Source: Prevotellaceae bacterium UBA2757 (lineage in GTDB: Bacteria; Bacteroidota; Bacteroidia; Bacteroidales; Bacteroidaceae). Taken from it: DNA of 30,659 nucleotides. The notes beneath the pieces are model-generated. The model was not told the origin of the DNA. It ran no database searches and saw only the letters and a list, made by a program, of their open reading frames with translations. Below, piece after piece: positions 15,315-24,197 of this stretch; position 1 is the first letter of the stretch; each line of letters starts with the position of its first letter. The stretch lies in the NCBI GenBank assembly GCA_002353215.1, contig DEJD01000056.1, positions 14,371 through 45,029 on the forward strand, in the 5' to 3' direction. A program made the translations under genes and the position numbers.

Positions 15315-17153
15315 CTAGAATTTGTATTGGATACACCTCCCCTGAATGGTCTGTGCTCTTTGCTTTGACGCCTTACTCAATTCGCCACGGATATATTGCT
15401 CCATCATCAATGCGCCAATAGGCACACCATAAGTAGCTCCCCACCCTCCGTTTTCAACATATACCGCTACAGCAATCTTAGGATTTATACGTGGAGCAAA
15501 ACCCATAAACACGGAGTGGTCATGACCGCGATTCTGGGCTGTACCAGTCTTTCCACATACCTCATACCAAGGATTATTGGCCGAACTACACGTTCCGGAT
15601 ATAACAGCATTACGCATTCCAGCAACTACCAGTTCGTAGTTTTTTTTATCAACTGGTACATTATGACGTTGCAACAAAGAATCAGCTAGTTGATCACCTT
15701 CTATTTTTTTTACCACATGAGGAGTTATGTAATAGCCACGATTGGCAATGGTTGCACCTAAATTAGCAATCTGCAAAGGAGTAAGCGTGACCTCTCCTTG
15801 CCCTATTGAAATAGGAAGGACATTAATAGCCGACCACGAGGGACCATATATCTTATCGTAAAACTGAGCATTAGGAATAAGACCTCTAGCCTCACCAGGC
15901 ATATCTACACCAAGTTTATAACCAAATCCCATTGCAACCATATAATCCTTCCATACTGTAATAGCATCATGCACAGTGGTGTACTTATTTCTATTACCTA
16001 ACATATAATAAAGGCCCCAACAGAAATAACCATTACAGGAAGTACCCATTGCAGGAACAAAAGTTATAGGACTAGGATGACCATGACACCCTATCTTACG
16101 ATGTGCATGACGAAAGCCACGAAGGCAAGGATAGGATGTCCACGACCTGACTATCCCTTCCTGCAGAAAAGTTAGTCCTTGAGCAGTTTTAAATGTGGAT
16201 CCTGGAGGATAAGTACCTTGAATAGCACGATTTAGCATAGGACGTCTGGGATCATTTAACATGGCACCCATCATCTTTCCACGCTCCCTCCCCTCCATCT
16301 TACGCGGATCGTAATTAGGCGCACTTACCATAGCTAAAATTTCCCCAGTTGAAGGTTCTATAGCCACAATAGCCCCCAACTTCCCTTGCATCAATCTTTC
16401 ACCAAGTTTCTGCAATTCCATATCTATACTCAAGGTTAGATTCTTACCTGGAACAGGTTTCCGGTCATAAGCACCATCCTTATAATGCCCGTGAATGCGA
16501 CCTTGAGCATCACGAAGCAAGATTTGAACACCTTTCACTCCACGCAATTCCTCTTCATAACTACGTTCAACGCCCTGCTTTCCAATATAATCTCCAGGCA
16601 TATAATAACTGTTCGCCGATATATCCTGCTGCGACACCTCGGCTACATCACCAAGCAAATGTGCTGCATAAGGATAGGTGTAACGACGAACAGAGCGTTC
16701 TCGTATATAAAACCCCTTAAAACGGAAAAGTTTCTCTTGGAATACAGAAAAGTCCTTACTGGGCAACTGACTCAAGAATATCTGCTGCATATAGGGGGAA
16801 TAGCCAGGATTTTTAGTGCGATCTTTGATATTATCCATTCTCACAACAAATTCATCTTTTGACATTCCAAGAGTTTCACAAAAATCAAGGGTATCTAAAT
16901 CCTCTACCTCACGCATCACCACCATAATGTCGTAAGCCGGCTGATTATACACCAAAAGGTCCCCATTACGATCATAAATTGCACCACGAGCAGGAAAGAT
17001 AACGTTATTCAGGAATGCATTGGAATCAGCAAAAGCCTTGTATTCATTACACACCAACTGCAAATAAGCCAAACGAGCAATGAAGGTGATTACGATTAAT
17101 AAAACAACACCTCCAAGAATATACTTTCTGTTATGATAACCAACTTCTGTCAT
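15315..17153 (-). CDS. mrdA: PBP2 (MrdA), elongation transpeptidase
   Basis: Class B penicillin-binding protein of the elongasome. With the start at 17153 (MTEVGYHNRK) it has 612 residues; this start overlaps the mreD stop by the four bases ATGA, whereas an in-frame ATG at 17246 would run far into mreD. Membrane helix at about residues 11-33. Active-site motifs: STFK (Ser319, Lys322), SCN (372-374) and KTGT (535-538). The first half carries the PBP dimerisation segment RGAIYDRNG. Residues 340-375 contain several Cys and His (CLRGFRHAHRKIGCHGH), a region that in PBP2 orthologues binds a metal; that is inference here. Position before rodA supports PBP2 rather than FtsI. Confidence 0.96.
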   Translation of the reverse strand: MTEVGYHNRKYILGGVVLLIVITFIARLAYLQLVCNEYKAFADSNAFLNNVIFPARGAIYDRNGDLLVYNQPAYDIMVVMREVEDLDTLDFCETLGMSKDEFVVRMDNIKDRTKNPGYSPYMQQIFLSQLPSKDFSVFQEKLFRFKGFYIRERSVRRYTYPYAAHLLGDVAEVSQQDISANSYYMPGDYIGKQGVERSYEEELRGVKGVQILLRDAQGRIHGHYKDGAYDRKPVPGKNLTLSIDMELQKLGERLMQGKLGAIVAIEPSTGEILAMVSAPNYDPRKMEGRERGKMMGAMLNDPRRPMLNRAIQGTYPPGSTFKTAQGLTFLQEGIVRSWTSYPCLRGFRHAHRKIGCHGHPSPITFVPAMGTSCNGYFCWGLYYMLGNRNKYTTVHDAITVWKDYMVAMGFGYKLGVDMPGEARGLIPNAQFYDKIYGPSWSAINVLPISIGQGEVTLTPLQIANLGATIANRGYYITPHVVKKIEGDQLADSLLQRHNVPVDKKNYELVVAGMRNAVISGTCSSANNPWYEVCGKTGTAQNRGHDHSVFMGFAPRINPKIAVAVYVENGGWGATYGVPIGALMMEQYIRGELSKASKQRAQTIQGRCIQYKF

Positions 17154-17641
17154 CTGCGACGTTTTCTTACAATTAGTTCTGCTATTACACAAAGTATCGA
17201 AGCAAATAAACTGCTTCCTACAATGGATAAAAGAGTAAGAGGCCAATCATTGAGCGAAAAAGCATCGAGAATATAGAACATTACATGAAGAATAGCCATG
17301 CATAGAAGGCTATAAATCCAATACCGGAATGTTCCCAATGTAGTGATTGTAGGCTGGTAATGATCATCTGAATCACGAGGGGCAAACAATCGCAAAAGAG
17401 ATGGTTGTGCCATGGCTAGCAAAGTCATAGCAGCAGCAGCCATACCAGCCGTATTGCTAAACATATCAAACAACAGACCGGTCATAAAACCCAACAAAAG
17501 AAGCAAAATATGAAAAACGCCCTTTCGCGAGCATATGACCACGTATCCTATAAACAGAGGAGTAATGTAACCAAACAGATGTATTTGGTTAATAATTAGC
17601 ACTTGAATGGCCAAAACTATGAACAATCTCAATATTGGCAT
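17150..17641 (-). CDS. mreD: MreD, rod-shape membrane protein
   Basis: A 163-residue, very hydrophobic protein with about five membrane helices and a basic end (ELIVRKRRR). Sequence identity is low in MreD, so the call rests mainly on topology, length and place: two bases after mreC and overlapping mrdA by four bases. The segment GLLFDMFSNTAGMAA is compatible with the family. MreD links MreC to the elongation complex. Confidence 0.88.
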   Translation of the reverse strand: MPILRLFIVLAIQVLIINQIHLFGYITPLFIGYVVICSRKGVFHILLLLLGFMTGLLFDMFSNTAGMAAAAMTLLAMAQPSLLRLFAPRDSDDHYQPTITTLGTFRYWIYSLLCMAILHVMFYILDAFSLNDWPLTLLSIVGSSLFASILCVIAELIVRKRRR

Positions 17642-17643
17642 AA

Positions 17644-18489
17644 TTATATCTCCTCATTATTATCTACAGACTGTTCCAACTCACGACGTTCCGCATGAAT
17701 ATAATTTGTAATCACGCTAACATCACGCAACGTTTCAAAATTTGTAAACAGGCTCACCTTTAAGCGATAAGACATACCATCCTCTGAATCACCAATACTA
17801 CTGACTTTTCCAATAGGAATACCAGGTGGGAAAATATCACTATAACCATTGGTTTCAATAATTTCACCTTCTTGAATCTTTGTATGACGGGGAAAGCCTG
17901 TAGCATAAGTAGAACGGGTATCTCCCCTTTCCCACTCAAGGGTTCCGAAATATTCAGACTTATTCAGACAACAACTAATGCGGCAATTAACATTAAGCAA
18001 CGGCATTACAATGGAATAATGCTCACTCGTCAAATATACAACTCCAACTACCCCTTGACTACAAACTACACCCATCTCCGGTTTGATTCCATCAGCACTT
18101 CCCTTGTTGATAGTCATTAAATTAGTCCTCTTATGAAGTGTAAAATTAATTACTTGAGCTACTACGACATTATAATCTTCCGACTGAACTCCCATAACCA
18201 GTGTATCTATATTTGCCAACTGGAGTTGCGTCTTGAGATTAACGTTTTCTATTCTAAGTTTTTCATTCTCTGCCTCAAGGTCTCTATTCACTGACACTAA
18301 ATTCAAATAAGAAGTTATACTGCTAATAGTAGAGTAAGCATAACCTACAACACTATTAGCAGTAGTAAAATAAACACTCTTTTGGTAACCGTTTGTACTG
18401 AATAGTCCAATAAGACTCACAGCCTCTAACAGTATAAAGACAAGCCAGTGTTTATAATTGAAGAGAAAATCAAAAACTCCTCCCCACAT
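17644..18489 (-). CDS. mreC: MreC, rod-shape-determining protein
   Basis: A 281-residue bitopic protein: membrane helix at about 15-30, a coiled coil at about 60-92 (NRDLEAENEKLRIENVNLK), then a periplasmic beta-rich region with the MreC hallmark TINKGSADGIKPEMGVV and later GIPIGKVSS. MreC scaffolds the elongation synthases in the periplasm. Its ATG shares one base with the mreB stop (TAATG), a translational-coupling arrangement. Confidence 0.94.
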   Translation of the reverse strand: MWGGVFDFLFNYKHWLVFILLEAVSLIGLFSTNGYQKSVYFTTANSVVGYAYSTISSITSYLNLVSVNRDLEAENEKLRIENVNLKTQLQLANIDTLVMGVQSEDYNVVVAQVINFTLHKRTNLMTINKGSADGIKPEMGVVCSQGVVGVVYLTSEHYSIVMPLLNVNCRISCCLNKSEYFGTLEWERGDTRSTYATGFPRHTKIQEGEIIETNGYSDIFPPGIPIGKVSSIGDSEDGMSYRLKVSLFTNFETLRDVSVITNYIHAERRELEQSVDNNEEI

Positions 18490-19511
18490 TATCTCATTAA
18501 GAACTGGTAGTTATTAACGTTTTTCAATGCGATGCCTGTTCCCTTTGCTACCGAATGAAGTGGATCCTCATCTACGTGGAACTGAATTTTTATCTTATCA
18601 GTAAGACGTTTATCAAGACCTCGCAATAGCGCGCCGCCTCCTGTAAGCCAAATACCATTCATTACAATGTCAGCATACAATTCTGGTGGTGTGTGTTCCA
18701 AAGCCTGAAGCACAGCTGCTTCTATCTTTGCCAAACTTTTATCAATACACATAGCTATTTCTTGATATCCCACACTGATTTCCATTGGTAATGCAGTGAT
18801 ACGATTCGGACCATGTACTACATAATCCTGAGGAGCATCGTTTCCTAAGTCAGCAAGAGCAGAACCAACATTTATTTTAATACGTTCAGCCATACGTTCA
18901 CTGATCTTGACATTGTGCTGACGACTCATATATTCCTGAATATCATATGTAAAATCATCACCTGCCACACGTATAGAATTATTACAAACTATACCTCCCA
19001 ACGAGATAATAGCAATCTCTGTAGAACCGCCACCTATATCCACAACCATATTACCCTCAGGAGCCTCAACATCAATACCGCAACCGATTGCAGCAGCCAT
19101 AGGTTCGAAGATAAGATATACATCACGTCCGCCTGAATGCTCAGCACTATCACGCACCGCTCTCAACTCCACCTCTGTCGAACCAGAAGGAACACCAATA
19201 ACCATACGAAGAGATGGGGTAAACAAGTGGCGACCTGAATTTGCCATCTTGATAAGACCACGCATCATCTGTTCACAGGCATTGAAGTCAGCAATTACCC
19301 CATCACGAAGCGGACGACAAGTACGAATATTCTCATGAGTTTTCTCATGCATCATCTTGGCTTTGGTACCAACAGCAATCATCTTGTTGCTTTGTTTGTC
19401 CATAGCCACTACCGATGGTTCGTCAACAACTATCCTACCATTACTGGTAATAATAGTATTGGCCGTTCCAAGGTCCATTGCTATATCTTGAGTCAAAGAA
19501 AAGAATCCCAT
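18489..19511 (-). CDS. mreB: MreB, actin-like cytoskeletal ATPase
   Basis: Forms membrane-bound filaments that orient lateral-wall synthesis. The 340-residue protein has actin-type phosphate loops: DLGTANT (13-19) and DIGGGSTE (158-165), plus the adenosine region WLTGGGALLRGLDKRL near 289-304. The ordering mreB, mreC, mreD, mrdA, rodA is the standard rod operon. It starts 26 bases after purH, so it is probably read from the purH promoter. Confidence 0.97.
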   Translation of the reverse strand: MGFFSLTQDIAMDLGTANTIITSNGRIVVDEPSVVAMDKQSNKMIAVGTKAKMMHEKTHENIRTCRPLRDGVIADFNACEQMMRGLIKMANSGRHLFTPSLRMVIGVPSGSTEVELRAVRDSAEHSGGRDVYLIFEPMAAAIGCGIDVEAPEGNMVVDIGGGSTEIAIISLGGIVCNNSIRVAGDDFTYDIQEYMSRQHNVKISERMAERIKINVGSALADLGNDAPQDYVVHGPNRITALPMEISVGYQEIAMCIDKSLAKIEAAVLQALEHTPPELYADIVMNGIWLTGGGALLRGLDKRLTDKIKIQFHVDEDPLHSVAKGTGIALKNVNNYQFLMR

Positions 19512-19537
19512 AATCCTATTCCTTTAAATTCATATTT

Positions 19538-20134
19538 TTATGCTTTCAGAAAATAATTGTGAATAGCTGTATCATAATGACTGCTCACACCAAACGCATG
19601 CTCAGCAAACACCTTACGCTGTGCCTTTGTAGTTGAACCGCCTTGGGCTTTGACTATATCAGTCAGCATTGCATATTCAGCCTTGCTAGGAACAATTACT
19701 ACATCATTGAAGTTCTTTGCTGCAGCACGTATCAGACTGATACCACCTATATCTATCTTCTCGATGATAGTTGGTTCGTCGTTCGTACTGGCAACAGTTT
19801 CTTCAAACGGATAGAGATCTACCACGACGAGATCAATTTCAGGAATCTCATATTTAGCCATTTCCTGCTTATCGCTCTCTAGTTCACGACGGCCAAGAAT
19901 TCCGCCAAACACCTTTGGGTGAAGAGTTTTCACACGACCTCCAAGAATTGAAGGATAAGTGGTCAGATTTTCAACCTTCTCGCACTTATATCCCAAACTC
20001 TCAATAAAACTCTGAGTACCACCTGTAGAGAGGAATTTAACACCCTCTGCATTTAGTGCAGCCAATAATTCTTCAAGTCCATCCTTATGGAATACAGAAA
20101 TCAAAGCTGTCTTAATTTTTTTGCTATCTGCCAT
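19538..20134 (-). CDS. purH: PurH, IMP cyclohydrolase domain only
   Basis: The 198 residues match just the N-terminal MGS-like domain of PurH, which closes FAICAR to IMP in the last step of purine synthesis. Visible motifs: ALISVFHKDGLEEL, FLSTGGTQSFIE, GGRVKTLHPKVFGGIL with the family's KTLHPK, and the domain end HYDTAIHNYF. Bifunctional PurH is about 510-530 residues, with a C-terminal AICAR formyltransferase domain absent here. The ORF ends cleanly at the domain border with a stop, and mreB starts 26 bases later, so there is no room for a decayed second half. The formyltransferase is presumably encoded elsewhere. It heads the mre operon; the call as cyclohydrolase is firm, the split-enzyme reading is inference. 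Confidence 0.9.
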   Translation of the reverse strand: MADSKKIKTALISVFHKDGLEELLAALNAEGVKFLSTGGTQSFIESLGYKCEKVENLTTYPSILGGRVKTLHPKVFGGILGRRELESDKQEMAKYEIPEIDLVVVDLYPFEETVASTNDEPTIIEKIDIGGISLIRAAAKNFNDVVIVPSKAEYAMLTDIVKAQGGSTTKAQRKVFAEHAFGVSSHYDTAIHNYFLKA

Positions 20135-20243
20135 CTTTATATATAATTTTATTCGTTATTATCTTAGTCTTTATCGTAGGATTTAACCCACATACAATAT
20201 AAATATACAGACTATTAAGTCATCTGCTTATATTTTCATTCTG

Positions 20244-20251
20244 CAAAATTA
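20244..20251 (-). promoter_or_regulatory. Possible purH/mre operon promoter, -7 element
   Basis: Minus strand TAATTTTG matches TAnnTTTG and lies 109 bases before the purH ATG. No -33 TTTG is seen at the best distance. A second minus-strand -7 match (TAAATTTG, 20284-20291) is part of the palindrome upstream. Either could drive purH and the mre genes. Confidence 0.45.
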
Positions 20252-20273
20252 CAATATTTATATCACAAATCAC

Positions 20274-20291
20274 TAAATTTGTACAAATTTA
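20274..20291 (+). promoter_or_regulatory. 18-bp perfect palindrome over the nitroreductase -7 element
   Basis: TAAATTTGTACAAATTTA is its own reverse complement over all 18 bases. Its left half is a plus-strand -7 element (TAAATTTG, 20274-20281) 24 bases before the nitroreductase ATG, and its right half gives the same element on the minus strand towards purH. It may be an operator for a dimeric regulator, a bidirectional promoter core, or both. The bound protein is not known. Confidence 0.5.
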
Positions 20292-20305
20292 TTTATCAAA
20301 TCATC

Positions 20306-20821
20306 ATGAAAGACTTCTTTACATTATGCAATGAAAGATTCTCTGCTCGAAAATTCTCCGATGAACTCGTAAAAGACGAGGATCTTGATTACATTCTTGA
20401 GTGTGTACGTATGGCTCCATCAGCAGTAAACAAACAACCATGGGAATTTCTTGTTGTACGCAGCAAGCAGAATCTGGAAAAACTTCATCAGTGTTACGAT
20501 CGCGACTGGTTCCGCACAGCCCCAATATGCATCATAGCACTAAAAAACAAAGATACCGCATGGGTACGTCCTTATGACCAGAAAAACCACAGTGATATAG
20601 ATTTGGCTATAGCCATTGAACATATCTGCCTTGCAGCAACAGACCGTGGTTTGGGTACCTGTTGGATTTGCAATTATGACACCAATAAGTTTGCAGAATT
20701 ATTCGCTCTTCCACAGGGAATAGAGCCAGTAGCACTAATCCCTGTAGGACACATTGCAGATGATTGTCCGAGAAAAGACAAAATCCGCAAAGAGAAGAGC
20801 GAATTTATAAAAATTATTTGA
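20306..20821 (+). CDS. Nitroreductase-family FMN oxidoreductase
   Basis: A 171-residue NAD(P)H-dependent flavoprotein of the nitroreductase superfamily. FMN-contact motif NERFSARKFS at residues 9-18, MAPSAVNKQPWEF near 42-54, and AATDRGLGTCWI near 111-122 are typical. I set the start at 20306 (MKDFFTL): an in-frame ATG at 20279 would lie inside the -7 element and adds an odd lead (MYKFIYQII). It is monocistronic, divergent from purH, and overlaps the convergent NSS transporter by eight bases. The palindrome over its promoter suggests specific regulation. The substrate is unknown; the family covers nitro compounds, quinones and flavins. Confidence 0.9.
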   Translation: MKDFFTLCNERFSARKFSDELVKDEDLDYILECVRMAPSAVNKQPWEFLVVRSKQNLEKLHQCYDRDWFRTAPICIIALKNKDTAWVRPYDQKNHSDIDLAIAIEHICLAATDRGLGTCWICNYDTNKFAELFALPQGIEPVALIPVGHIADDCPRKDKIRKEKSEFIKII

Positions 20822-22193
20822 ATATTGCCTTAAATAAGCCTAGTTGATCAAGGAACACCAGTAAGATTGCCAACGGAATCATAAAGCGCAAGGAGAATAT
20901 AAGCATCTTAAAATAAGGTGTTTTTATATCCCCGTGATTACTTATTTCGTTATGATACAGTCCTTTGTCGAGACGCCATCCTGCAAACAAGCTTATAAAC
21001 ATAACACCTATAGGCAACAGAATCATACCCGACAAATCATCGAACACAGAGAATATGTTACGATCAAATATCTTTATATCGGATAATGGTCCGAAGGAAA
21101 GCGAACAGAGAGTTCCAAATACAAGAACAACAATCGTCACCAGAGATGCCCCTCTATTACGAGCCATATTATATTCTTCTGTAATATACGCAGTTGCAAC
21201 TTCGTGCAGAGAAATAGCGCTTGTCAATGCAGCCACAAACAAAAGGAAGTAAAAAAGAGCCGAGAAAATAATTGACATAAGACTACCCTCACCAAGCGCC
21301 TGCTGAAACACATTAGGCAAAGAAATAAAAGTCAGACTGGCACCCACACCGACTTCATTAGGGTTCATACCAATATTGAATACAGAAGGAAATATGATAA
21401 AACCTGCAAGTATAGCAATAAAAGTGTCAATAATACTAACATGAAGAGCCGTTTTTCCCAATGGAGTGTTTTTGTCAAAATAGCTGGCATATGTACATAG
21501 ACAACCCATACCAAGACTCAAAGAGAAGAATGCCTGTCCCATGGCTTCAATTACAGTTTTGCTGTCAACCTTTGACCAGTCAGGACGCAACAAGAACTCC
21601 AAACCTGCAGAAGCACCGGGAAGTGACACTGAACTGACAGCCAAGAATACGACAATTATAAATAATGTAGGCATAAGAATCTTAGAGGAACGTTCTATAC
21701 CCGATTGCACTCCTTTTGTAATAACATAGTGCGCAAGAAGAACAAACAAATAGAACCACAATAAAGGCATCCAGGGATTGCTTACAAAATTATTGAAGAT
21801 ATTACCAAACTCCGAAGCTTTAACGCCACTGAAAGCGTTAGTTATCGAAAGATATGTATAGTGAAGAGTCCATCCACCAACTACTGCATAGTAACAAAGA
21901 ATGAACCATCCAGTATATACCCCCATCTTACCCAACCAGTGCCATTTACTTCCTTTTGAAAGTATTCTGTAAGCTCCCGCTGTGTTGGCATGTGTATATC
22001 GGCCTATCAAAAATTCACTTATCATTACAGGCAGACCCAGTAAGAGTATACACAATATATATATAATGATAAAAGCAGCACCTCCGTTTTGTCCTGTTTC
22101 GATTGGGAAACGCCACACGTTACCAAGTCCTACAGCCGAACCAGCTGCTGCCAATATGGCTCCAAGTTGTGATCCAAAATTTTCGCGATTCAC
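20814..22193 (-). CDS. Sodium-dependent NSS-family transporter
   Basis: A 459-residue polytopic protein of the neurotransmitter:sodium symporter family (SNF/LeuT fold), with about 11-12 membrane helices. The N-terminus carries the family hallmark AAAGSAVGLGNVWRFP in helix 1, followed by NGGAAFIIIYILC in helix 2; the unwound part of helix 1 (GSAVGLGN) forms the sodium and substrate site. The prokaryotic members take up amino acids or related amines; the substrate cannot be told here. It is the last gene of the lptF/G-ribBA-aspC-nitroreductase unit, 16 bases after the nitroreductase, and so may import an amino acid handled by the neighbouring aminotransferase. Confidence 0.94.
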   Translation of the reverse strand: MNRENFGSQLGAILAAAGSAVGLGNVWRFPIETGQNGGAAFIIIYILCILLLGLPVMISEFLIGRYTHANTAGAYRILSKGSKWHWLGKMGVYTGWFILCYYAVVGGWTLHYTYLSITNAFSGVKASEFGNIFNNFVSNPWMPLLWFYLFVLLAHYVITKGVQSGIERSSKILMPTLFIIVVFLAVSSVSLPGASAGLEFLLRPDWSKVDSKTVIEAMGQAFFSLSLGMGCLCTYASYFDKNTPLGKTALHVSIIDTFIAILAGFIIFPSVFNIGMNPNEVGVGASLTFISLPNVFQQALGEGSLMSIIFSALFYFLLFVAALTSAISLHEVATAYITEEYNMARNRGASLVTIVVLVFGTLCSLSFGPLSDIKIFDRNIFSVFDDLSGMILLPIGVMFISLFAGWRLDKGLYHNEISNHGDIKTPYFKMLIFSLRFMIPLAILLVFLDQLGLFKAIFK

Positions 22194-22209
22194 TGTGTTT
22201 ATATTTTTA

Positions 22210-22947
22210 TTATTTTAGGAAACCCTGTTTCTTAAGCGCTTCAAGCATTCCCTGCGACATTGCCTCATTATCTTTACGAGTATATCTGCAATCGGTAAAT
22301 ACTTGAGCAAGATTCTGTTTTTTATTGATTTCTACAAAATGTTTATTCTCCTGAAGCGATTCTTTATAAGCATAAGCATTAAGAATTTCTTCATCAGATA
22401 CTACACGGTACGTATCCTCGTATATGATATCAGAAATATCAAGACGGTCAGGCTGAACTGGGTCTTCATCAGGATAACCAACAGTAATTGTAGCTACAGG
22501 GAAAGTCAGACGCGGTAATTTAAGCACATCAATAATTCCCTGAGGGTTATATACCGTAGTTCCGAGAAAACACGTTCCAAGGCCTGCCTCCTCAGCTAGA
22601 GTACAGAAATTCTGGCAAAACAGCATAGCATCAGTCATAGCATTACTGAACGACAGAAAATTATCATAACCGGCATCTGCATTAGAAAGATCACACCAAC
22701 GGGTAAAGCGGTTAAAATCCGCCAAGAAAGTCAGAACTACAGGAGCACCCATAACCATTGGCTGGTTAAAGTGTAAAGGAGCCAAAGCTTCCTTTACGAC
22801 CTTACTTCTTGTCTCAACAACACTATAGAGTTGCATATTGCCCATCGTTGCTGCACGCGAAGCTGTAGCAAGCAAGCTATGGATGAGGTTTTTATCCACA
22901 TCCACAGCTTTGTATTTTCTAATAGTCTTACGGTCTTTTATAGTCAT
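22210..22947 (-). CDS. NfsA/FRP-like nitroreductase
   Basis: A 245-residue FMN-dependent oxidoreductase, longer than the one at 20306 and of the NfsA/flavin-reductase subgroup. Motifs: DRKTIRKYK at the N-terminus for FMN phosphate, ATSRAATMGNMQ-like region (actual residues 27-39) for the FMN ring, and AEEAGLGTCFLGTTVYNP near 118-135. The C-terminal extension (about 175-245, ending KKQGFLK) is the usual NADPH-side arm of this subgroup. It is six bases after the aminotransferase and 16 before the NSS transporter, so it is co-transcribed with ribBA, whose pathway makes its cofactor. Substrate unknown. Confidence 0.9.
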   Translation of the reverse strand: MTIKDRKTIRKYKAVDVDKNLIHSLLATASRAATMGNMQLYSVVETRSKVVKEALAPLHFNQPMVMGAPVVLTFLADFNRFTRWCDLSNADAGYDNFLSFSNAMTDAMLFCQNFCTLAEEAGLGTCFLGTTVYNPQGIIDVLKLPRLTFPVATITVGYPDEDPVQPDRLDISDIIYEDTYRVVSDEEILNAYAYKESLQENKHFVEINKKQNLAQVFTDCRYTRKDNEAMSQGMLEALKKQGFLK

Positions 22948-22953
22948 ACACTC

Positions 22954-24147
22954 TTACTTCAATTTTCCAAGAGCTTCTTTTATGCGTTTCATAGCCTCAA
23001 TGATATTTTCATCGCTTGTAGCATAACTCATACGGAAGCACTCAGGGCTACCAAAAGCATCACCTCCTACAGTAGCTACATGTCCTACTTCCAGCAAATA
23101 CATAGCCAGATCTGTAGAGTTGTTTATAGTTCTACCCTCAGCACTCTTTCCAAAGAAACTAGAACACTTAGGGAATAAATAAAACGCTCCTTGAGGATTA
23201 TTCACTTCAAGCCCTGGTATTTCCTTACTTAGACGTACGATGAGATTCTTACGACGCTCGAAAGCCTGACGCATATCTTCTACACACTGCTGATCACCGG
23301 CAAATGCAGCTTCCGCAGCCTTCTGAGAAACCGAACAAGGTCCACTTGTATACTGTCCCTGCAATTTGTTACAACCTTTTACTATCCACTCTGGTGCAGC
23401 GATAAATCCGATACGCCACCCAGTCATCGCATAAGCCTTACTTACACCATTAATAACAACTACACGATCCTTTATATCATCAAAACTTGCCATTGAGGCA
23501 TGAGCACCTACGTAGTTGATATGTTCGTAAATTTCGTCCGCAATAATAATAACACGTTCATGGCGCAGCAACACATTTTTCAACGCTTCAAGTTCCTGTT
23601 TGCTGTAAACAGAACCTGTTGGGTTACTTGGAGAACAAAGTATGAGAGCGCGAGTTTTAGGAGTGATAGCAGCCTCTAACTGCTCTGGAGTAATCTTGAA
23701 ATCCTGTTCAATAGGTGCATCGATAAATACAGGAGTTCCTTCAGCAAGAAGTACCATTTGGGGATAACTAACCCAATAAGGTGCAGGAATAATCACCTCA
23801 TCTCCAGCATTTACAAGTGCCATTATTGCATTACATACCGACTGCTTTGCACCGTTAGAACAAAGAATCTGAGATGATTTATAATCGAGTCCGTTCTCAT
23901 TCTTCAGTTTTGCAACAATAGCATTTTTCAGTTCAGGATAGCCTGGCACAGGACTATAACGACTATAGTTTTCCTCTACAGCCTTGATTGCTGCGGCCTT
24001 GATATGGTCTGGGGTATTAAAGTCCGGTTCGCCCACCGACATATTGATAATGTCGATTCCCTGAGCTTTCAACTCGGAACTCTTCTGACTCATCGCAAGT
24101 GTTGCACTTGGCGACAAACGATTTAAACGATCTGATAATGTGTTCAT
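22954..24147 (-). CDS. aspC: Class I aminotransferase, aspartate-aminotransferase-like
   Basis: A 397-residue PLP-dependent fold-type I enzyme transferring amino groups between aspartate (or a related acid) and 2-oxoglutarate in the cytoplasm. The PLP lysine is Lys237 in GVSKAYAMTGWRIGF. Also visible are MSVGEPDFNTPDHI near 36-49, YSPVPGYPELKNAI near 64-77, CSPSNPTGSVY near 171-181 with the Asn that holds the cofactor ring, and IADEIYEH near 202-209. This is the Ib subgroup pattern (aspartate/prephenate). It follows ribBA after 50 bases. Substrate range (Asp alone, or also aromatic acids or prephenate) is open. Confidence 0.92.
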   Translation of the reverse strand: MNTLSDRLNRLSPSATLAMSQKSSELKAQGIDIINMSVGEPDFNTPDHIKAAAIKAVEENYSRYSPVPGYPELKNAIVAKLKNENGLDYKSSQILCSNGAKQSVCNAIMALVNAGDEVIIPAPYWVSYPQMVLLAEGTPVFIDAPIEQDFKITPEQLEAAITPKTRALILCSPSNPTGSVYSKQELEALKNVLLRHERVIIIADEIYEHINYVGAHASMASFDDIKDRVVVINGVSKAYAMTGWRIGFIAAPEWIVKGCNKLQGQYTSGPCSVSQKAAEAAFAGDQQCVEDMRQAFERRKNLIVRLSKEIPGLEVNNPQGAFYLFPKCSSFFGKSAEGRTINNSTDLAMYLLEVGHVATVGGDAFGSPECFRMSYATSDENIIEAMKRIKEALGKLK

Positions 24148-24197
24148 TTCTTTATATGATTAAGTTATAGTTAATATTTTCTTTGTATTTTGCGACC

